Assembly: GCA_022828595.1 (NCBI GenBank)
Contig: JAKGHH010000008.1
Location: 26,032,378-26,096,377 of the forward strand
Length of the DNA: 64,000 nucleotides
Source: Nelumbo lutea
Taxonomy: Eukaryota; Streptophyta; Magnoliopsida; Proteales; Nelumbonaceae
Direction: 5' to 3'
The notes under the pieces were generated by a model that did not search any database, was not told the DNA's origin, and saw only the letters and a list, made by a program, of their open reading frames with translations. The translations under genes were made by a program, and so were the position numbers. Below are positions 1 to 11,714 of this stretch, piece after piece; within the stretch, counting starts at the first letter, position 1, and every line of letters begins with the position of its first letter.

Positions 1-399
1 CCAACTTGGTGAGATACCGCTCACCTCGGAGGCCACTTCGAGGGTGGCTTAACCTCCTGAAAACAGAAAATGGAGAGGAAGAAGAGAAGGGAAGGTAGGA
101 AAAGAGGGATTCAGTGAAAGAGAAAAACAGGGGATATTCATTCATTCCTTCTTTAAAAGAGTATGGCCTTATATATCTGGCCTACAGGTGTAATCATAGA
201 GGGAATATCCTCTGATAGGCAGAATAACTAACTGATAACAAACTCTGGGAAATATCATGGAGGGAATATCTTCTGTCGACAGAATCACCCTCTCTGTGTC
301 TAACTAATTCTGAGGCTCTGTCACCTGTCCTTTCTGCTTCCTTGAGTACTGCTGATGGGTTGTGGCCTGCTCCACTCCCTGTGCTGGGTTAGGGGAAGG

Positions 400-1024
400 T
401 ATTTGGGTCCCAACACAATTTCTTATAGAATCTATAACCCTTCCATCTGAAATCCACTTAATCTTCCTCCCACCACTCCTTCACCTTTGGCAAGAATTCA
501 AGGTGCAAAAGCCACATATTCTCAAATCTAAAAGGGCTGGGGCCACTCCCCAATCTCTCTTGGGTCAAACTTATTGGGCAGTGGTCTGAAACATGTCTTG
601 GCAGAGTTGTAACTACTAATCCCCTCCAAGCCACTTCCCAATCAGTTGTGAAAAGGAATCTGTCTAACTTACAGCAAGTGGGAACCTCTTGAAAATTTGA
701 CCAAGTATAATTTTCCCTCTAAATAGGTAAATCCAACAACTCAAAGCTCTCTATGAAGAGGTTAAGCTTCCTCATTCTCGTTGTAACTTGGTGATTTGGG
801 CTGTTTGATTCACTCAAAAATCTTATGACATTAAAATATCCTCCCAAACACCAGGGTCCCTCCCATAGACCTCTCACTGCTGCTAATTCCTCCCAAAGTC
901 CCTCCCTTTCCTTATAAGAGGTGGGTCCATAAACATTAGTTAAAACCCATTCCCAATCATCCATCATCTGCTTAAACTTGATGGACACTGAGTACCTCCC
1001 AGTTAACTCCTTAGTACACTTCAT
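400..1024 (-). mobile_element. LINE endonuclease (EEP) fragment, frameshifted
   Basis: Translated on the minus strand, 1024-719 reads as the middle of an L1-type apurinic endonuclease: LTNVYGP, then LWEEL, then a degenerate GDFN box (read as GYFN) followed by VIRF. A one-base frame change near 715 leads into YTWSN, KLDRFL and SDHCPI, the C-terminal signature of the same domain, and then FRFENMWL and WW towards 400. The catalytic Asp of GDFN is replaced by Tyr, and stops and frame changes break the domain, so it is dead. Bases 1-400 continue without recognisable coding sequence. Confidence 0.8.
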
Positions 1025-1343
1025 CTCTGCATTTTTTCCACAAAGTTATTATTCCCTCTGAAGCTCCCCAAGATTGTGTGTATGCCCAACCATGGAGACT
1101 GCAACAAAATACCCTTTAACCAAACAAATCACTTACCGCTTCTTCTCCTTTTTTGCAACACTCCCTTTATCATAATCCACCTCACATCTTAGACTTTCAA
1201 CCTCAATTTTTTCTTTCTCTGCTTTTTTACACCAGCTCCTTTAGAACTACGCTCCTCTAGCTTCTCTTTCCCCTCTTTCTTTCTATTTGGACCTTTTTTC
1301 TTTGTTTTCCCCTTTTGTTTTTTTTTTTACCCAGCTTCTGCAT

Positions 1344-2050
1344 TTAATCATCCACCTCAGTTCTTCCTTCCACTTCCTGACTGTTCGACTTCTTACCTGC
1401 AACAGCTGAGGTCTGAACACTTTCGCCAGTAGGTCCCTTCCACTGAAGAAAATTATCCACCCACCTTAACCGGTAGGATCCTTTAACTACTAATCTCAAT
1501 TCATAACTCTCCCCCGCAAAACGAAGGGAAAGCAGAGAAGGCACCGGTTGAATTTCTGACACCTCCACCAATATATGCACAACATTCAAATTCTGCCAGG
1601 AGTTCGTCTTTGCATCGACAAATCTGAACCTCCCACAAGCGTCTCCAACCACTTTGAGCATAGGATTACTCCACACATGCAACAGGATGCCAAAGATGGT
1701 TATCCACACCAGGCTTGTCGGACCCAAATCTCTAATAGCACCAACTAGGGGGTTCCACCTCCCGATTCTAAGACCTGGGAAACACGTCTCATTTTATTCT
1801 CTCCAAAATGAAGTTTGCCTCCTCCACACTATCAAACGTAAAGAGAAAGAACCCCGTGTTTAGTTTCCTCACCTACAAATGTCTTTTGGGGCACCAGACA
1901 GCAACAACCCACTTCCTAACTTCTTCCATATCTGGTTTGCAGTTGACAAATCTACCAACGAAACTCCTCTCCAGTACCCTAAGATTAGCACTGACATCCC
2001 TTGTTGGATTCACTGGAACCTCTTTCATCATTTGTGACTGAAGCCTATTA
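1344..2050 (-). mobile_element. LINE ORF1-like DUF4283 fragment
   Basis: Two minus-strand pieces (2050-1873 and 1727-1344) together resemble the DUF4283 domain found in ORF1 of plant LINEs: the pattern LxRSFVGRFVN, then P..EEVRKWV...W in the first piece, and PTSLVWI, GIxLHVWS, DACGRFRFVD and a beta-rich tail in the second. DUF4283 is thought to bind nucleic acid in the retrotransposon particle. Order on the minus strand (ORF1, then the endonuclease at 1024-400) matches a single degraded LINE running right to left. A frame break lies between the two pieces. Confidence 0.65.
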
Positions 2051-2051
2051 C

Positions 2052-2350
2052 CCATATAGTGCAAAATATAATCCATGACATCCCATTTTATGTGGCTGTA
2101 AGCTTTCTTGAGGTCTGTATTGCATACATCACATGGTTGACTAGGTCATTCCCTTGAACCAATGCACTCATTGGCAATTAACATACCATCTAGGATTTGT
2201 CATCCTTTTTCAAATGCACCTTGTGAGGAAACGATGGAGCCAATACCTGATTTGAGACAAGATGTCGAACTTGTTCTGTGAGCATGTAGATACTCCCATT
2301 GAGGATGACTGAAGGCTAATCTAAATGGGAAAGTTTTATCTTGGACTGGG
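2052..2350 (-). mobile_element. LINE reverse transcriptase fragment fused to DUF4283
   Basis: Read on the minus strand this stretch shows GxLIANECI, then DLKKAYSHIKWD and DYILHYMG, corresponding to the reverse transcriptase block that normally reads DLKKAYDxVxWxFL. Two in-frame stops and small shifts break it, and the first catalytic Asp (in KAYD) is replaced. It runs directly into the DUF4283 piece at about 2052, which is not the normal gene order of a LINE, so two different copies were probably joined here. Confidence 0.55.
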
Positions 2351-2649
2351 ATTCATAGGTTGTTCAAAAACAAAATATATGATACGTTTTTTGTTAGTTA
2401 CTCTTTTTGTAAATCAAAGGACTTAACTGTATATTCCCAATGTACAGATCCTTGGTGTACATGGGTCTTCTATCTCATTTTTTATAGAACATGCTTTACC
2501 TTTTAAAAGGATGGTAGGTCAGTAATCTCTTATTTTCTGCACCTTATCTAGCTTTAGAGTAATAGGGGTAGCATTTTCTGCCTTCAAGAACATGAAACCC
2601 CTCCACCACTTTAATGAATGTAGAACCCCATGGATGTTTCTTCCTTGTC

Positions 2650-2920
2650 CCACATATGGATTTCATGGACTGCAAGACTTAGTCATTATTATAGATCAAG
2701 AGATATCTCAATGTGACCTCTTTTGTTACCTTGGTTTGATAATTCATAACAAGGGAGAGATCAAAGAGGATGCCACCCATGGGAAGCTTGTAACTGATAT
2801 TAATGAAACATTGCTTATTTATCCAAAAAAAAAAAAACAAAGAGGATGCTACCCATAGAATTAGAATAGGATGGTCAAAATGGAGGGCTGCATCTCGAGT
2901 CCTATATGATACTACTTAGG
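2650..2920 (+). mobile_element. LINE reverse transcriptase C-terminal fragment
   Basis: The plus strand encodes I..EISQ, then a CYLG(L)II box and GEIKEDATH, matching the FRYLGxII...GEIxxDVxHRI..GW.KW segment typical of plant LINE reverse transcriptase downstream of the active site. The segment is interrupted by an A-run near 2825-2837, after which the DATH motif is repeated and RIRIGWSKW follows, so part is locally duplicated. It is on the opposite strand to the LINE pieces at 400-2350 and belongs to a separate copy. Confidence 0.6.
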
Positions 2921-3027
2921 CTAAAATGAAAATTTTAAAATGATTTTAAGACTGGAAATGCTATATGGACTGAGTTTTGCGCATCCACGAAACTACTTGC
3001 CCAAAAATCAAAGTAGCAGAAATGCAA

Positions 3028-4245
3028 TTTTTTTTTTGAGAATGGTAAGGTATTATTTATTAAATAAAGAGAAAATAGTATAAACGGCGTACAACCAAGA
3101 GAAAACCACACTTCTTCAGACACAACACCTCCTAAAACCCAGCCCCTTAAAAGCTGGACTAGGCTCTAGGAGAAAACAACAGTAGGAAAAAAGCACAAAC
3201 AAAGGAAAGCCTTTATCCTAGCCTATTCATGAGAGGACTTCGCTTAGACTTAACCACTCCAACCAAGCATCATGCAATAGATGAGAGAGGCCCACAGTCC
3301 ACCAGACCTCGCCATACAAGCCACACTCCATTAGAAACATGGACAAACTCTTCCTAAGGGTAGACTAGCAAGGCCTTGGTTCAAACCCACAGCCCAAGGA
3401 CCTTCCTTTGCCTGGTCTTCCCCTCCTTTTAGAGCTTTGTGTGTGTTAGTGCACTTCCATTTTCTCACCTGTTGCCCTGTAGTGTTCTTTGCTTGTTTAG
3501 GGGGGACAGTGGAGCCTTGAGAAGTACTGTTGAGACTTGAGAGGAAGATCCTTGGCCCCTCTTCTACAGGGGTCTCTGCCCACATGGAAGCAGGGCAGAG
3601 ATAGAGGAGATCTAATATGGGAATAAGAAGCAAACTCTCCTTCCTTTTTTATCATTTTGATAGAGGGGGATGGAGAAAATGGGCAAAATAGACTCATATT
3701 TCCCAGCATGCGAAGAAAGCAACAAGGAATGGAGTGAAGTGATGAAACAAGTGAGAAAACTACAGGATTGGTACCTAGCTGAAAAATTATTCTGCACTTC
3801 TGTTGCTTGGTAATCCTTAGGTGGTAGGTTTTGCATCACCACAACATAGAACTCCATGTTTCTAGATCTCTTACAACCTGGCAGGTGGTCCAAGCTGTCT
3901 GAAGAATACACCAAGTAAGTGCTGACCAACTTTGAGTCTTAATCTTGATTGTAGCTATATCCAAAGACTCAACATGAACCTTCATTGTTTCAAATTCCTT
4001 GGCCTTAAGCCATTTGCAGAGTTGATCTTCTTGACCATCCTGCAAAACAGGCCCCAAGAAACTTGCCAAAGTAAATCATCTACTAACATTTGCAATTGTC
4101 ATCCCAGTCAGGCAATGATGAAAAATTCCTCATGCTCTCGAAGACTGACCTCTAAGATGAAGACTGTGTTCATAAGACCCTACACTCGAACAATTGCGCT
4201 TCCTTATAGAATCCTAAATCTGCCATTAGCATGCAAAATGTGATA
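3028..4245 (-). mobile_element. Probable 3' end of a minus-strand LINE, remainder unassigned
   Basis: A T-run at about 3031-3041 is followed by a segment rich in TTATTTATTAAATAAAG. This resembles the left edge of the better-preserved minus-strand LINE at 19651, so I read it as a poly(A) tail plus 3' UTR on the minus strand. From 3331 to 4245 several short open frames exist on both strands, but none shows a motif I recognise; they may be decayed LINE coding sequence. Confidence 0.35.
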
Positions 4246-4367
4246 GTGCTTACCTATCCTTTCTAGTTTTACCACCTCTATATGTATTCACATGCAAGTT
4301 CCTATTAAAATCACTAAATAGAACCAGAAATGAACTTATTCCAAAGAACACAGGAGTAGCTCCAATA

Positions 4368-4560
4368 TCTATATCTATCTACTATTAAAAGTACGAATAA
4401 GCTTGTGAAACCTTTCTTCTTGATTAAAATACCCCTATTTTTGAATTGGGTCCCTCTCTAATTGTGAGGGCATAAATAATAATGTGATCTACTACTTTTC
4501 ACCTCATTCAATTCTCTCATTAAGTCTTATATTTAAGGTATTGACTCTTTGTCTAATTAT
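4368..4560 (+). mobile_element. Helitron-like fragment (shared repeat family)
   Basis: The segment starts with a TATC-rich stretch and TCTATCTACTATTAAAAG, resembling plant Helitron 5' termini. It then holds a block (TTGATTAAAATACCCC, GGTCCCTCTCT, CTCTCATTAAGTCTTA) that occurs again in reverse orientation at about 24640-24780. The family relationship to that second copy is clear by eye; assignment to Helitrons rests only on the short 5' terminus and is tentative. Confidence 0.4.
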
Positions 4561-4564
4561 GCTT

Positions 4565-4887
4565 GGTGAATAAGTGGTTTGAGAAATAAGTACTTATTAT
4601 TGTTTGGGGGTCCTTGCCTAAACAACTTACACTTATTTTAAGTACTTATTTGGGATATAGTGTTTTTGTGAGCCACCTAACAAATAAGTACTTATTTTTG
4701 CGGAAATGACAATTATAACCCCAAATTAATGCATCTAAATGTTATTTTATGAATATTGAATTGAACCATTTTGATGAAATTGGCAACTCTAACCCTCATG
4801 ACACACATGGGCCCACATGTCACGCACATGGTACTATTTTATGATTTATTTTATATAAGAAAATATAAAAAATAACTAAACAAATTT

Positions 4888-4927
<40 letters not shown>

Positions 4928-5752
4928 TGACAATAATAATATGCTAAAATAAATTAATAATAAAAATACTAATATCATAGAAAAAACCCACCAAATTCGG
5001 ATTATCATTCCATTCATGAAGAAAAAATATACCAATATTTTTGCCAAAATGAAATTCAGATTAATATTCCAATAATAACAAATATTGTTTTTCTTTCTAT
5101 ATAATCACAGAAAAGATTGCAATCAATAAAATCACCAAAAAAATAAAATTTTAACAACTTTTTGTACAAGAAAATTTCAGGTATTATCATTTTCATTCAC
5201 ATTGGTATGTAAGAAAAATACAAAAATGTTTAAACAATTCATAAATAGCTAGGACAATTTAAAAAAGTGCAGAACTCACCAAACCTGGAATCGATGCCGA
5301 CTAGGTGGTTAGATGTCTTCCCAATTGCAGATCTGGTGAAAAAATGGCACAAGAATGGGTTTTCAACCCAAAAAACCAGAGAAATGCCCAAAACGACCAA
5401 CAAAATGTAGAAGAATATGTGAGGATTTCACATTCCTGGAAACAAAAGCCAATGGAAGCTCACCGGTCATCCCTGGTTGCACACTGCCACCACTGCTGCA
5501 AGCTTCTTGCGCAAAAGTGGAGAAGATGATACAGTTGTCTCTATCCACGGGGGCATATGCGGTCATTTGTGAACTTCTATGGGGAAATTTTTGTCCCATG
5601 AAACAGGAATAAGCACTTATTCCTGTTGGCTTTTTATTAAGCACTTTTTTGAAAATAAGCATTTATTATGGGCTTTTTTTCCAAACATAAGTGCTTATTT
5701 TCCACTTATTGTGTGGTCCCACCACTTATTTTAAGTACTTATTCAAATAATT
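4565..5752. mobile_element. Candidate non-autonomous DNA transposon with AAGTACTTATT motifs at both ends
   Basis: Both ends are crowded with the near-palindromic motif AAGTACTTATT and its variants (4567-4700 and 5597-5745), in opposite orientations, and both outermost ends carry TGAATAAGT reading inward. The interior (4700-5590) is AT-rich and then less so, with no recognisable coding sequence. No clean target-site duplication was found, so the boundaries and class are uncertain. Confidence 0.35.
4891..4925. repeat. (AAT)n microsatellite
   Basis: About eleven uninterrupted copies of AAT in an AT-rich intergenic stretch. Confidence 0.95.
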
Positions 5753-6112
5753 ACGTAGAGAAGTGGCATTGGAGATATAATGAGGAGTTGGTTTTGTTGA
5801 GGGTAGTTAGTCATGCTAAATATGATCAAAGGGGAGATAACTTGGACACAGGTGATGTTACTCTTACTTATGGGTGTGCCTTGTGGAAAGGAATTCAGAT
5901 TGCTAAACCAGATTTTTTAAAGGGGATCAGATATAAAATCAGGGATGGAACAAGGGTAAGATTTTGGGATGACCTCTGGTGTGGTGAGACTGGTTGGAGG
6001 AGGCATACCCTTGTTTATTTGATATAGTTCAGAACAAAGAAGCTATGATGGTGGACTTGTCATTTCATAATGGTACAACAGTGTACTACCAAATTTGTTC
6101 CTCAGTATGTTA
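5752..6112 (+). mobile_element. LINE C-terminal fragment
   Basis: The plus strand encodes KWHWRYNEEL, then LWKGI, and RDGTRVRFWDDLWCG, which is the conserved linker before the zinc-binding (zf-RVT) region of plant LINE polyproteins. A one-base shift near 5990 moves the continuation (EAYPCLFDIV) into the next frame, ending at a stop at 6112. It abuts the AAGTACTTATT-rich element on its left, which may have truncated it. Confidence 0.75.
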
Positions 6113-6189
6113 AATGTTTCTAAGACTTGTTTTATTTAACTATGAGTTTGTTGATCAATTTAAGATAAAACCTTATGTATTATTTGCAG

Positions 6190-6240
6190 ATTCTTGGCAA
6201 CACTGGGCTGAAGATGGAAGTTGAAGTTCCTGTGGATTAA
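6190..6240 (+). pseudogene. Orphan terminal exon, product not recognised
   Basis: A good plant splice acceptor (T-rich tract, then TTTGCAG, ending near 6190) is followed by an open, non-AT-rich stretch reading ILGNTGLKMEVEVPVD and a TAA stop, then 3'-UTR-like sequence. It looks like the last exon of a host gene. The upstream 70 bp is intron-like and then the LINE fragment begins, so any upstream exons are absent from this window. I do not recognise the protein. Confidence 0.3.
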
Positions 6241-7520
6241 TAAGATAATGATACTGTTGTTTCTGTTGTGTTAGAATGTGAGTGCATACTTCTTTCTGTT
6301 CACACTTGTAAGAAACACAAGAAATGTTCTACGTTCTCTGCTTTTGTGTCTGCTTCTTTATGATGCTGGAAATGTGGCCTTCATTGTACACACTGAGAGA
6401 TTAGCTAATGTGTTGTTGCTTGCAGAATGTCTTTTATAAACTCTTCAACCTTGGAGAGCATAGGATGCTGAGGTATTTGTTGATTGCTGCATAGATGTTT
6501 GCTAGTTGCCTGGTAACCATCAAACTGCATTTGTGTTTGTAATCTATATGGTTCAAAGAGAGGGCCAATTTCTAGTCAAATAAAGTTGATTATCCTAACA
6601 ATTTAGCTGTTCTTTTAATGCAAATTTTCTTTAAGTTAGTCAACATTCCATGGTGATGCACCATTACTTTCATTTTTGTTTCTACCTGAACAGTGATGAT
6701 TTTGGTATAGGTTCGATCAAGAAATATTCCACCAAATTGTATGTTCTGTACTTGTGGCTTTGCAGTTTATCTTGTAAATTTTTTCAAGAAAAGCGGGTTG
6801 GATCTCTGACCATCATATGTGATACCCCAGTCTATTTCATACAATTGGATGATTTATACCATAAGATCCAATTGGAAGATTAATTGATTTCTTACAAGAA
6901 TTTTATAGATTGGGTGATTTTGATATCTGATTCATGTAATTTTGGTGAAAATGATCATTTTTAGCACTCAATTTGCCATTCCATATAGATCAATCTGGTT
7001 GATTTACTGTTATTATGTTCCTGCGGTTTAAGTGGGAAGACTTGCTGGTTTATTAATATTTAAAATGTTATTTAAGTTCAATTATTACATTTCATGCACT
7101 CGTTCCAACTGTTCTCTTCATGGCTTCATGCTACTGCCTTGATTCTTGGGTTATGGTCCTAAAATATTTGCCATCTCTCCCAAAGCGCCCCAACTATTTT
7201 ATCCTTTTTTTTTGTTGGGTTCCTTGCAAACAATTAATGTAAGAGATCTTTCAAGCCTCTTCAAATCTAAATCTTCATCCTAGATGAGATAGACTAGGTC
7301 GTATTTGAGTTTTCTTGCAAGCAATTCACACTTCATTTATGCCTTATTATATGGAAAGAATGCTTCTGTTCAGAAGACCTATATCCGCATCAACTTGAGT
7401 GGTGGAGGCACCAACATGGGAATATCTCTTCCATGTTCCATGTGCCTGGATGTCCTATCTCATTTCCGGTTTAACATAGAAACGTGTTTCTATGTCAAAT
7501 GAAAATCTTAAGTTGTTATC
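6241..7520. other. No gene recognised
   Basis: T-rich, intron/UTR-like sequence with short open frames only. It may be the 3' region of the orphan exon just upstream. No repeat structure or coding motif seen. Confidence 0.5.
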
Positions 7521-7523
7521 CTT

Positions 7524-7825
7524 TAGGCTGTGTTTGTTTTTATAGAATTAAGAGAGAAACAAAAAAGTTGAGAAAAAAGTCTTAACATGTGAGAATTTAT
7601 TATCTGTTTGTTTTAGTTGGAATCAGAATTGGAATGGTTTATTCCTCTTGATTCTCATTTCCAAGGGAGGGGGAGGGAATGGGCCATTCTCCCAATCCTC
7701 CAGGAATGAAAATGGGGTTCTGATTCTGTTCAACCAAACAGTTGGGACCATTCTGATTCTGATTCTGATTCTAGACCCTTATTACTGTGAACCGAAGGGA
7801 CCCTTACAGTTTACAGTTATTCTGG
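7524..7825. mobile_element. Possible hAT/Tourist-like MITE remnant
   Basis: Begins with GGCTGTGTTTGTTTTT, the style of sequence at MITE ends, and contains TGGAATCAGAATTGGAATGG and a run of GATTCT units (about 7748-7772) flanked by CAACCAAACAG. No matching right terminus or target duplication could be identified. Confidence 0.3.
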
Positions 7826-7959
7826 TTTTGCTGAGTAATGGTTTTTCAAGTCTCAAGCAGGTTAACATCCTATGGTTTTTACCCCGCTTTTATGGCTTCC
7901 TAGTTCTCCAAGTAAGGAATAAATAAACAAAATTCCTGATAAAACTAAACAAATGAAAG

Positions 7960-10040
7960 GGAACAATTTGGGCACATTTAAGTTTAAACGTGGTGGTGCT
8001 TGTCATCCCGAATCCTCTACTTTTAAAATTGCTGAAAGCCTGAAACTGCGACGTTGTATTAAGCATTAATCAAGAAGGTGCTTGTTTGCATGGCCTGGCT
8101 GCCATTTCATGACTTTGCAATTTGCATTGCATGAAAATGCAGCAAAACTCTTGCAATTTGAGAGAAATGGGAGCGGAATTTTGGACGAACAGAACAGAGT
8201 AAGTGAACAAAATGGGCGGGTTGCTTTTCAAGACTGAGAGTGGGAATTTTGTCAATAATGTGGAGTGTGAGTGCCAGTGGTAGTGGATTCCATTATCCGA
8301 TCTAATCTAAGATACAGAAAAGCTCATTCCCATGTTAGAGACCTAATGGAAAAGCCTCTTCACGGTAAAAGCTAGTGATTGGTTTCCGTAGAGTTCACAA
8401 GTTTGTCCAAGAAATTGTTTACTATAAAGCTGGTACCGAGTACCGACCAAAGATTCTGTGTTTCTGACCCATTTGTTGGCCATTCCGGGACATTTCTATT
8501 TAACAATTCAAACCATGCTCGCAATCACAACGGGCGAGATTCAGAAATAAAAAAGATTCTGATTGCTTGTAGCTCTGACATCCGGACCCCTTTGTTGAAG
8601 CTTTGGTTGAGCTGCTTTTGGAGAAGCCATACAAAAAAAGCTTCAACGGAAATTTCTCTCTTTTTTACCTCAAGGACAAAATAATGGGCTTTTCAGATTT
8701 TTCACCATACAGGTAAACATTGCTCATATGCTGTCTGGTGGGGCCCATATGCAAGCCAAAAACTGCCATGGGAAAGCTCTAGCTTTAATCTCTCTCTTAA
8801 TCTTAATTTTAGCCAGCTAGGTTTTTTTTGCTGTACCAAGATTTCAGTTAATATACCATTGATGTGTACTGTAAATTGGTGTTAATAAATCATTTACTGG
8901 ATTCAAACCATCCTAAGTGAATCACTGGAGCTTTTTTTGAATACATGAACTCTAAAAATTAACCAAAATCAAGCGTCATTTCTCTCTGATTTTCTCTCTA
9001 TTGAATATATGAAGTGTACTGATATTCAATACCAAACATCACCACCATCTCTGATTTTCTCACAATTGAATATATGAATTCTGTCATTAGCCAAAACCTA
9101 ACTAACCACTACCTCTGCTTTCCTCTCTGGTTTACCACTGTTCGCTACTGTTTACTCATTACTTCCATCTGTTCACATGCTTTCCCCATCTCTTCCAGAC
9201 TCGTCATCAAATTGGCCTCTTAAAATCATCAGTTAATTTCATCCACTCTCTTATTCTCTACCTTCATTGCCCATGCATCATTACTTCTTTAGCCTTTCTT
9301 TCATTGCCTGTCCACTTCTACCCTCAGCCTAAACTGTCTTTGATTTTCTCTCTAAATCACCACTTCCAACACTGATATCTATTCATTGCTCCAGTCACCT
9401 CCTCAGTCAATTAATCCCAACAGTCATAATGATGTACTAAACTTCAGCCACCACTACCTTCCTTGCAGGTTCCTTCACTCTCTCTCCTCTGCTACCAGTG
9501 TTCAAAAGGAAGCACCCTGAATTTGTCTCTTAATAATGTTACAGACAAACTGTCCTATAAAGCAAGACAATGGTATTTCAACATTTAAATAATGGTGCAG
9601 AGTTTTTTAGTAATTGCCTAGGGTGTGTTGGGTATAATCCTTTTCAAGAGCACAGAACTGGAACATTTCATCTCATTGCACAAACTCATTAACCTAAAAA
9701 ATAAAAAATTCTCATCACAGTACTACATATCTCATTGCTCATTTGAACAAAAGAGAATAGAGGATCAATAGTGTAGGTCCCACTACTTGGATGGTTGAGA
9801 TCATTTGCTTGAATCACTGAGTTCGGATATGGATCTCTCTATCTGATGTCTTCATAAGCAACGAAGTCCAAGATTCCAGATGTGGATACATCATGTGATG
9901 GAAGTAAAAGGCTAAAAGCAGAAGACCACTAAAACAAGTTATTTATTCTGTTTTCAACACCTTAATGACTGGGGAACAACCTTGGGGTTTATTTATTGAT
10001 TAATAAGCCGACACTAATGATGCTTCCTTTCCCCAATTCT
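7960..10040. other. Intergenic, no gene recognised
   Basis: About 2 kb upstream of the GTD-binding gene. 8940-9540 is C/T-rich with repeated CTCTCTGATTTTCTC and GAATATATGAA words. No coding region, RNA gene or clear transposon end was seen. Confidence 0.5.
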
Positions 10041-10046
10041 CCCTTT

Positions 10047-10056
10047 GCCACGTGGC
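10047..10056. promoter_or_regulatory. Perfect G-box/ABRE palindrome GCCACGTGGC
   Basis: A 10-bp palindrome with a CACGTG core, the binding site of plant bZIP and bHLH factors. It lies about 1.66 kb before the ATG of the GTD-binding gene, but the leader of that gene is long, so it may be only a few hundred bases from the transcription start. Confidence 0.5.
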
Positions 10057-10208
10057 GCCATTTATGAGGTCTGGTCGGAATGGTCGGTTAAAAATGGCCC
10101 CCACAACATTATCCGAGAAAAAGAACCGATTGTATTAAGATACAAAAGTACCCTTCTCCATATTTTCACCTTTTTTTCATGGTGAATAGATTTTAGCTAC
10201 TGATACTA

Positions 10209-10218
10209 GCCACGTGGC
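10209..10218. promoter_or_regulatory. Second perfect GCCACGTGGC palindrome
   Basis: Identical to the site at 10047 and 162 bp from it. A TATAAA word at 10245-10250 follows at short distance and could be the core promoter of the downstream GTD-binding gene. Pairing of identical G-boxes suggests bZIP/bHLH control, but this is inference. Confidence 0.5.
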
Positions 10219-11045
10219 AAATAACATGCTTATTGAGAGAAGGATATAAAAAAGAATAAAATAAATTGTAATGGTATAGGTGGAAGGAAGAGGGAGTCAA
10301 ACTCATCAAAAAAAAAGGAAGAGGGAGTCAACCTAAAATTTCTCTCTTTTTATTTAATAGAAAACGCCAGATTTATCAAAAGCGAAGATTAGCCGTTGTG
10401 CTTCTTAATAACGACTTTTTGAAAAAAAAATTGAAGATTCAATAAAGAAAAGTGGGATAACGGGTAGAAGGAAATGAAAAAGAAGCAACGCCCATGGGAT
10501 CATGGGTGTGCTTTAATTATTATTATTGAACAGAAAAGAATCCGTTATCTTGCTTAAGATATGGATGCATTCTGCATCCGACACTTCTCAGATCAATTCT
10601 AGGGTTTAATAAAGAAATATTAATTATTATAATTGTGGGTTTGTTTTATCCAGGTAGAATTCCCATTCTAAGAAGCTTCGTTCCCTGTTATTGGAAGTGA
10701 GAAACCTACGTGGTTTTTTGTTGGTTTCTTTGGTTTTGTTTTCTTCTTGATCGGAACCCTCCTGAAAGACAAGAAAGGAAAGTGAGCAATCTTTATGTAA
10801 ACTGATGCATTTGTATTCTACTGGGTTTACTTTCTCTTTCTGTTTCCTCTTTTATTTTCTTGTAATAATGTTGACCGTTAAGAGTCTTTTTCTCAAGAGA
10901 CTTTAAGGGTTTCTTTTTGTTATGCTGTCTCGGCTTTGTTGATTACGCCCAAGTATCTAATTGTTGGCTGGGGGAGGCTTCGGAGTGAAGTTGACGCTTG
11001 ACATTGAAGGTTATATACGCTTTGATTTTGTGAGTTGAAGCTGTT

Positions 11046-11048
<3 letters not shown>

Positions 11049-11097
<49 letters not shown>
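11049..11097. repeat. (GA)n microsatellite in presumed leader
   Basis: About 24 uninterrupted GA units on the plus strand, 620 bp before the start codon of the GTD-binding gene. GA-rich tracts are common in plant 5' leaders and first introns. Confidence 0.95.
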
Positions 11098-11098
<1 letters not shown>

Positions 11099-11714
11099 CT
11101 CGTAGCTGTTCACAGTGTATTTCTTCTCATTTGGGTCCTTCTCTGGGTATCTCCGCATCTATAAGGTAAACCGACTTCTTGGGTTCTTGTTCTTCCTTGT
11201 CTCCCTTCGTTTTATGGTGATTGAAGATTTTTAATTTTACACCTTAGCACCTACCGAGGAGATATGCACAATACTATCTTGATTAGGATGGCTCATGGCT
11301 GGTGATGGACTTTCAGATTCAGAATTTTCTTTTGGCACCTTGAGATGTAATCCACCTGGTTTTCAGTATTATTGATTATTGTTTTTAAAATTCTACTTCT
11401 TGGCACCTATCAAGAAAATCATTTAGTGCTATTTTTAATTAGGAAGAACAGATGGTAGGGTAGTACCTTTTCTGATTTCTATGGTTTTTGTCCTTGTTTT
11501 GCTTTTCCAATTTCTTCCCTCTGCTTTGGGCACCATGAGATGTTGTAATTTGGTTTTTATTAATCTTTCCATAAGATTTTTGTGTTTTCAAACTTCTGAT
11601 ATTGGTAATGCATGTTGCTATTTCTCAGTTGGGTTTGCATACAGATTGGGAAATATTATTCTTCATCAAGTGCAGTTTAAGTTTGGTTACTTCTCATCGT
11701 GAGTTTCGTTGGGA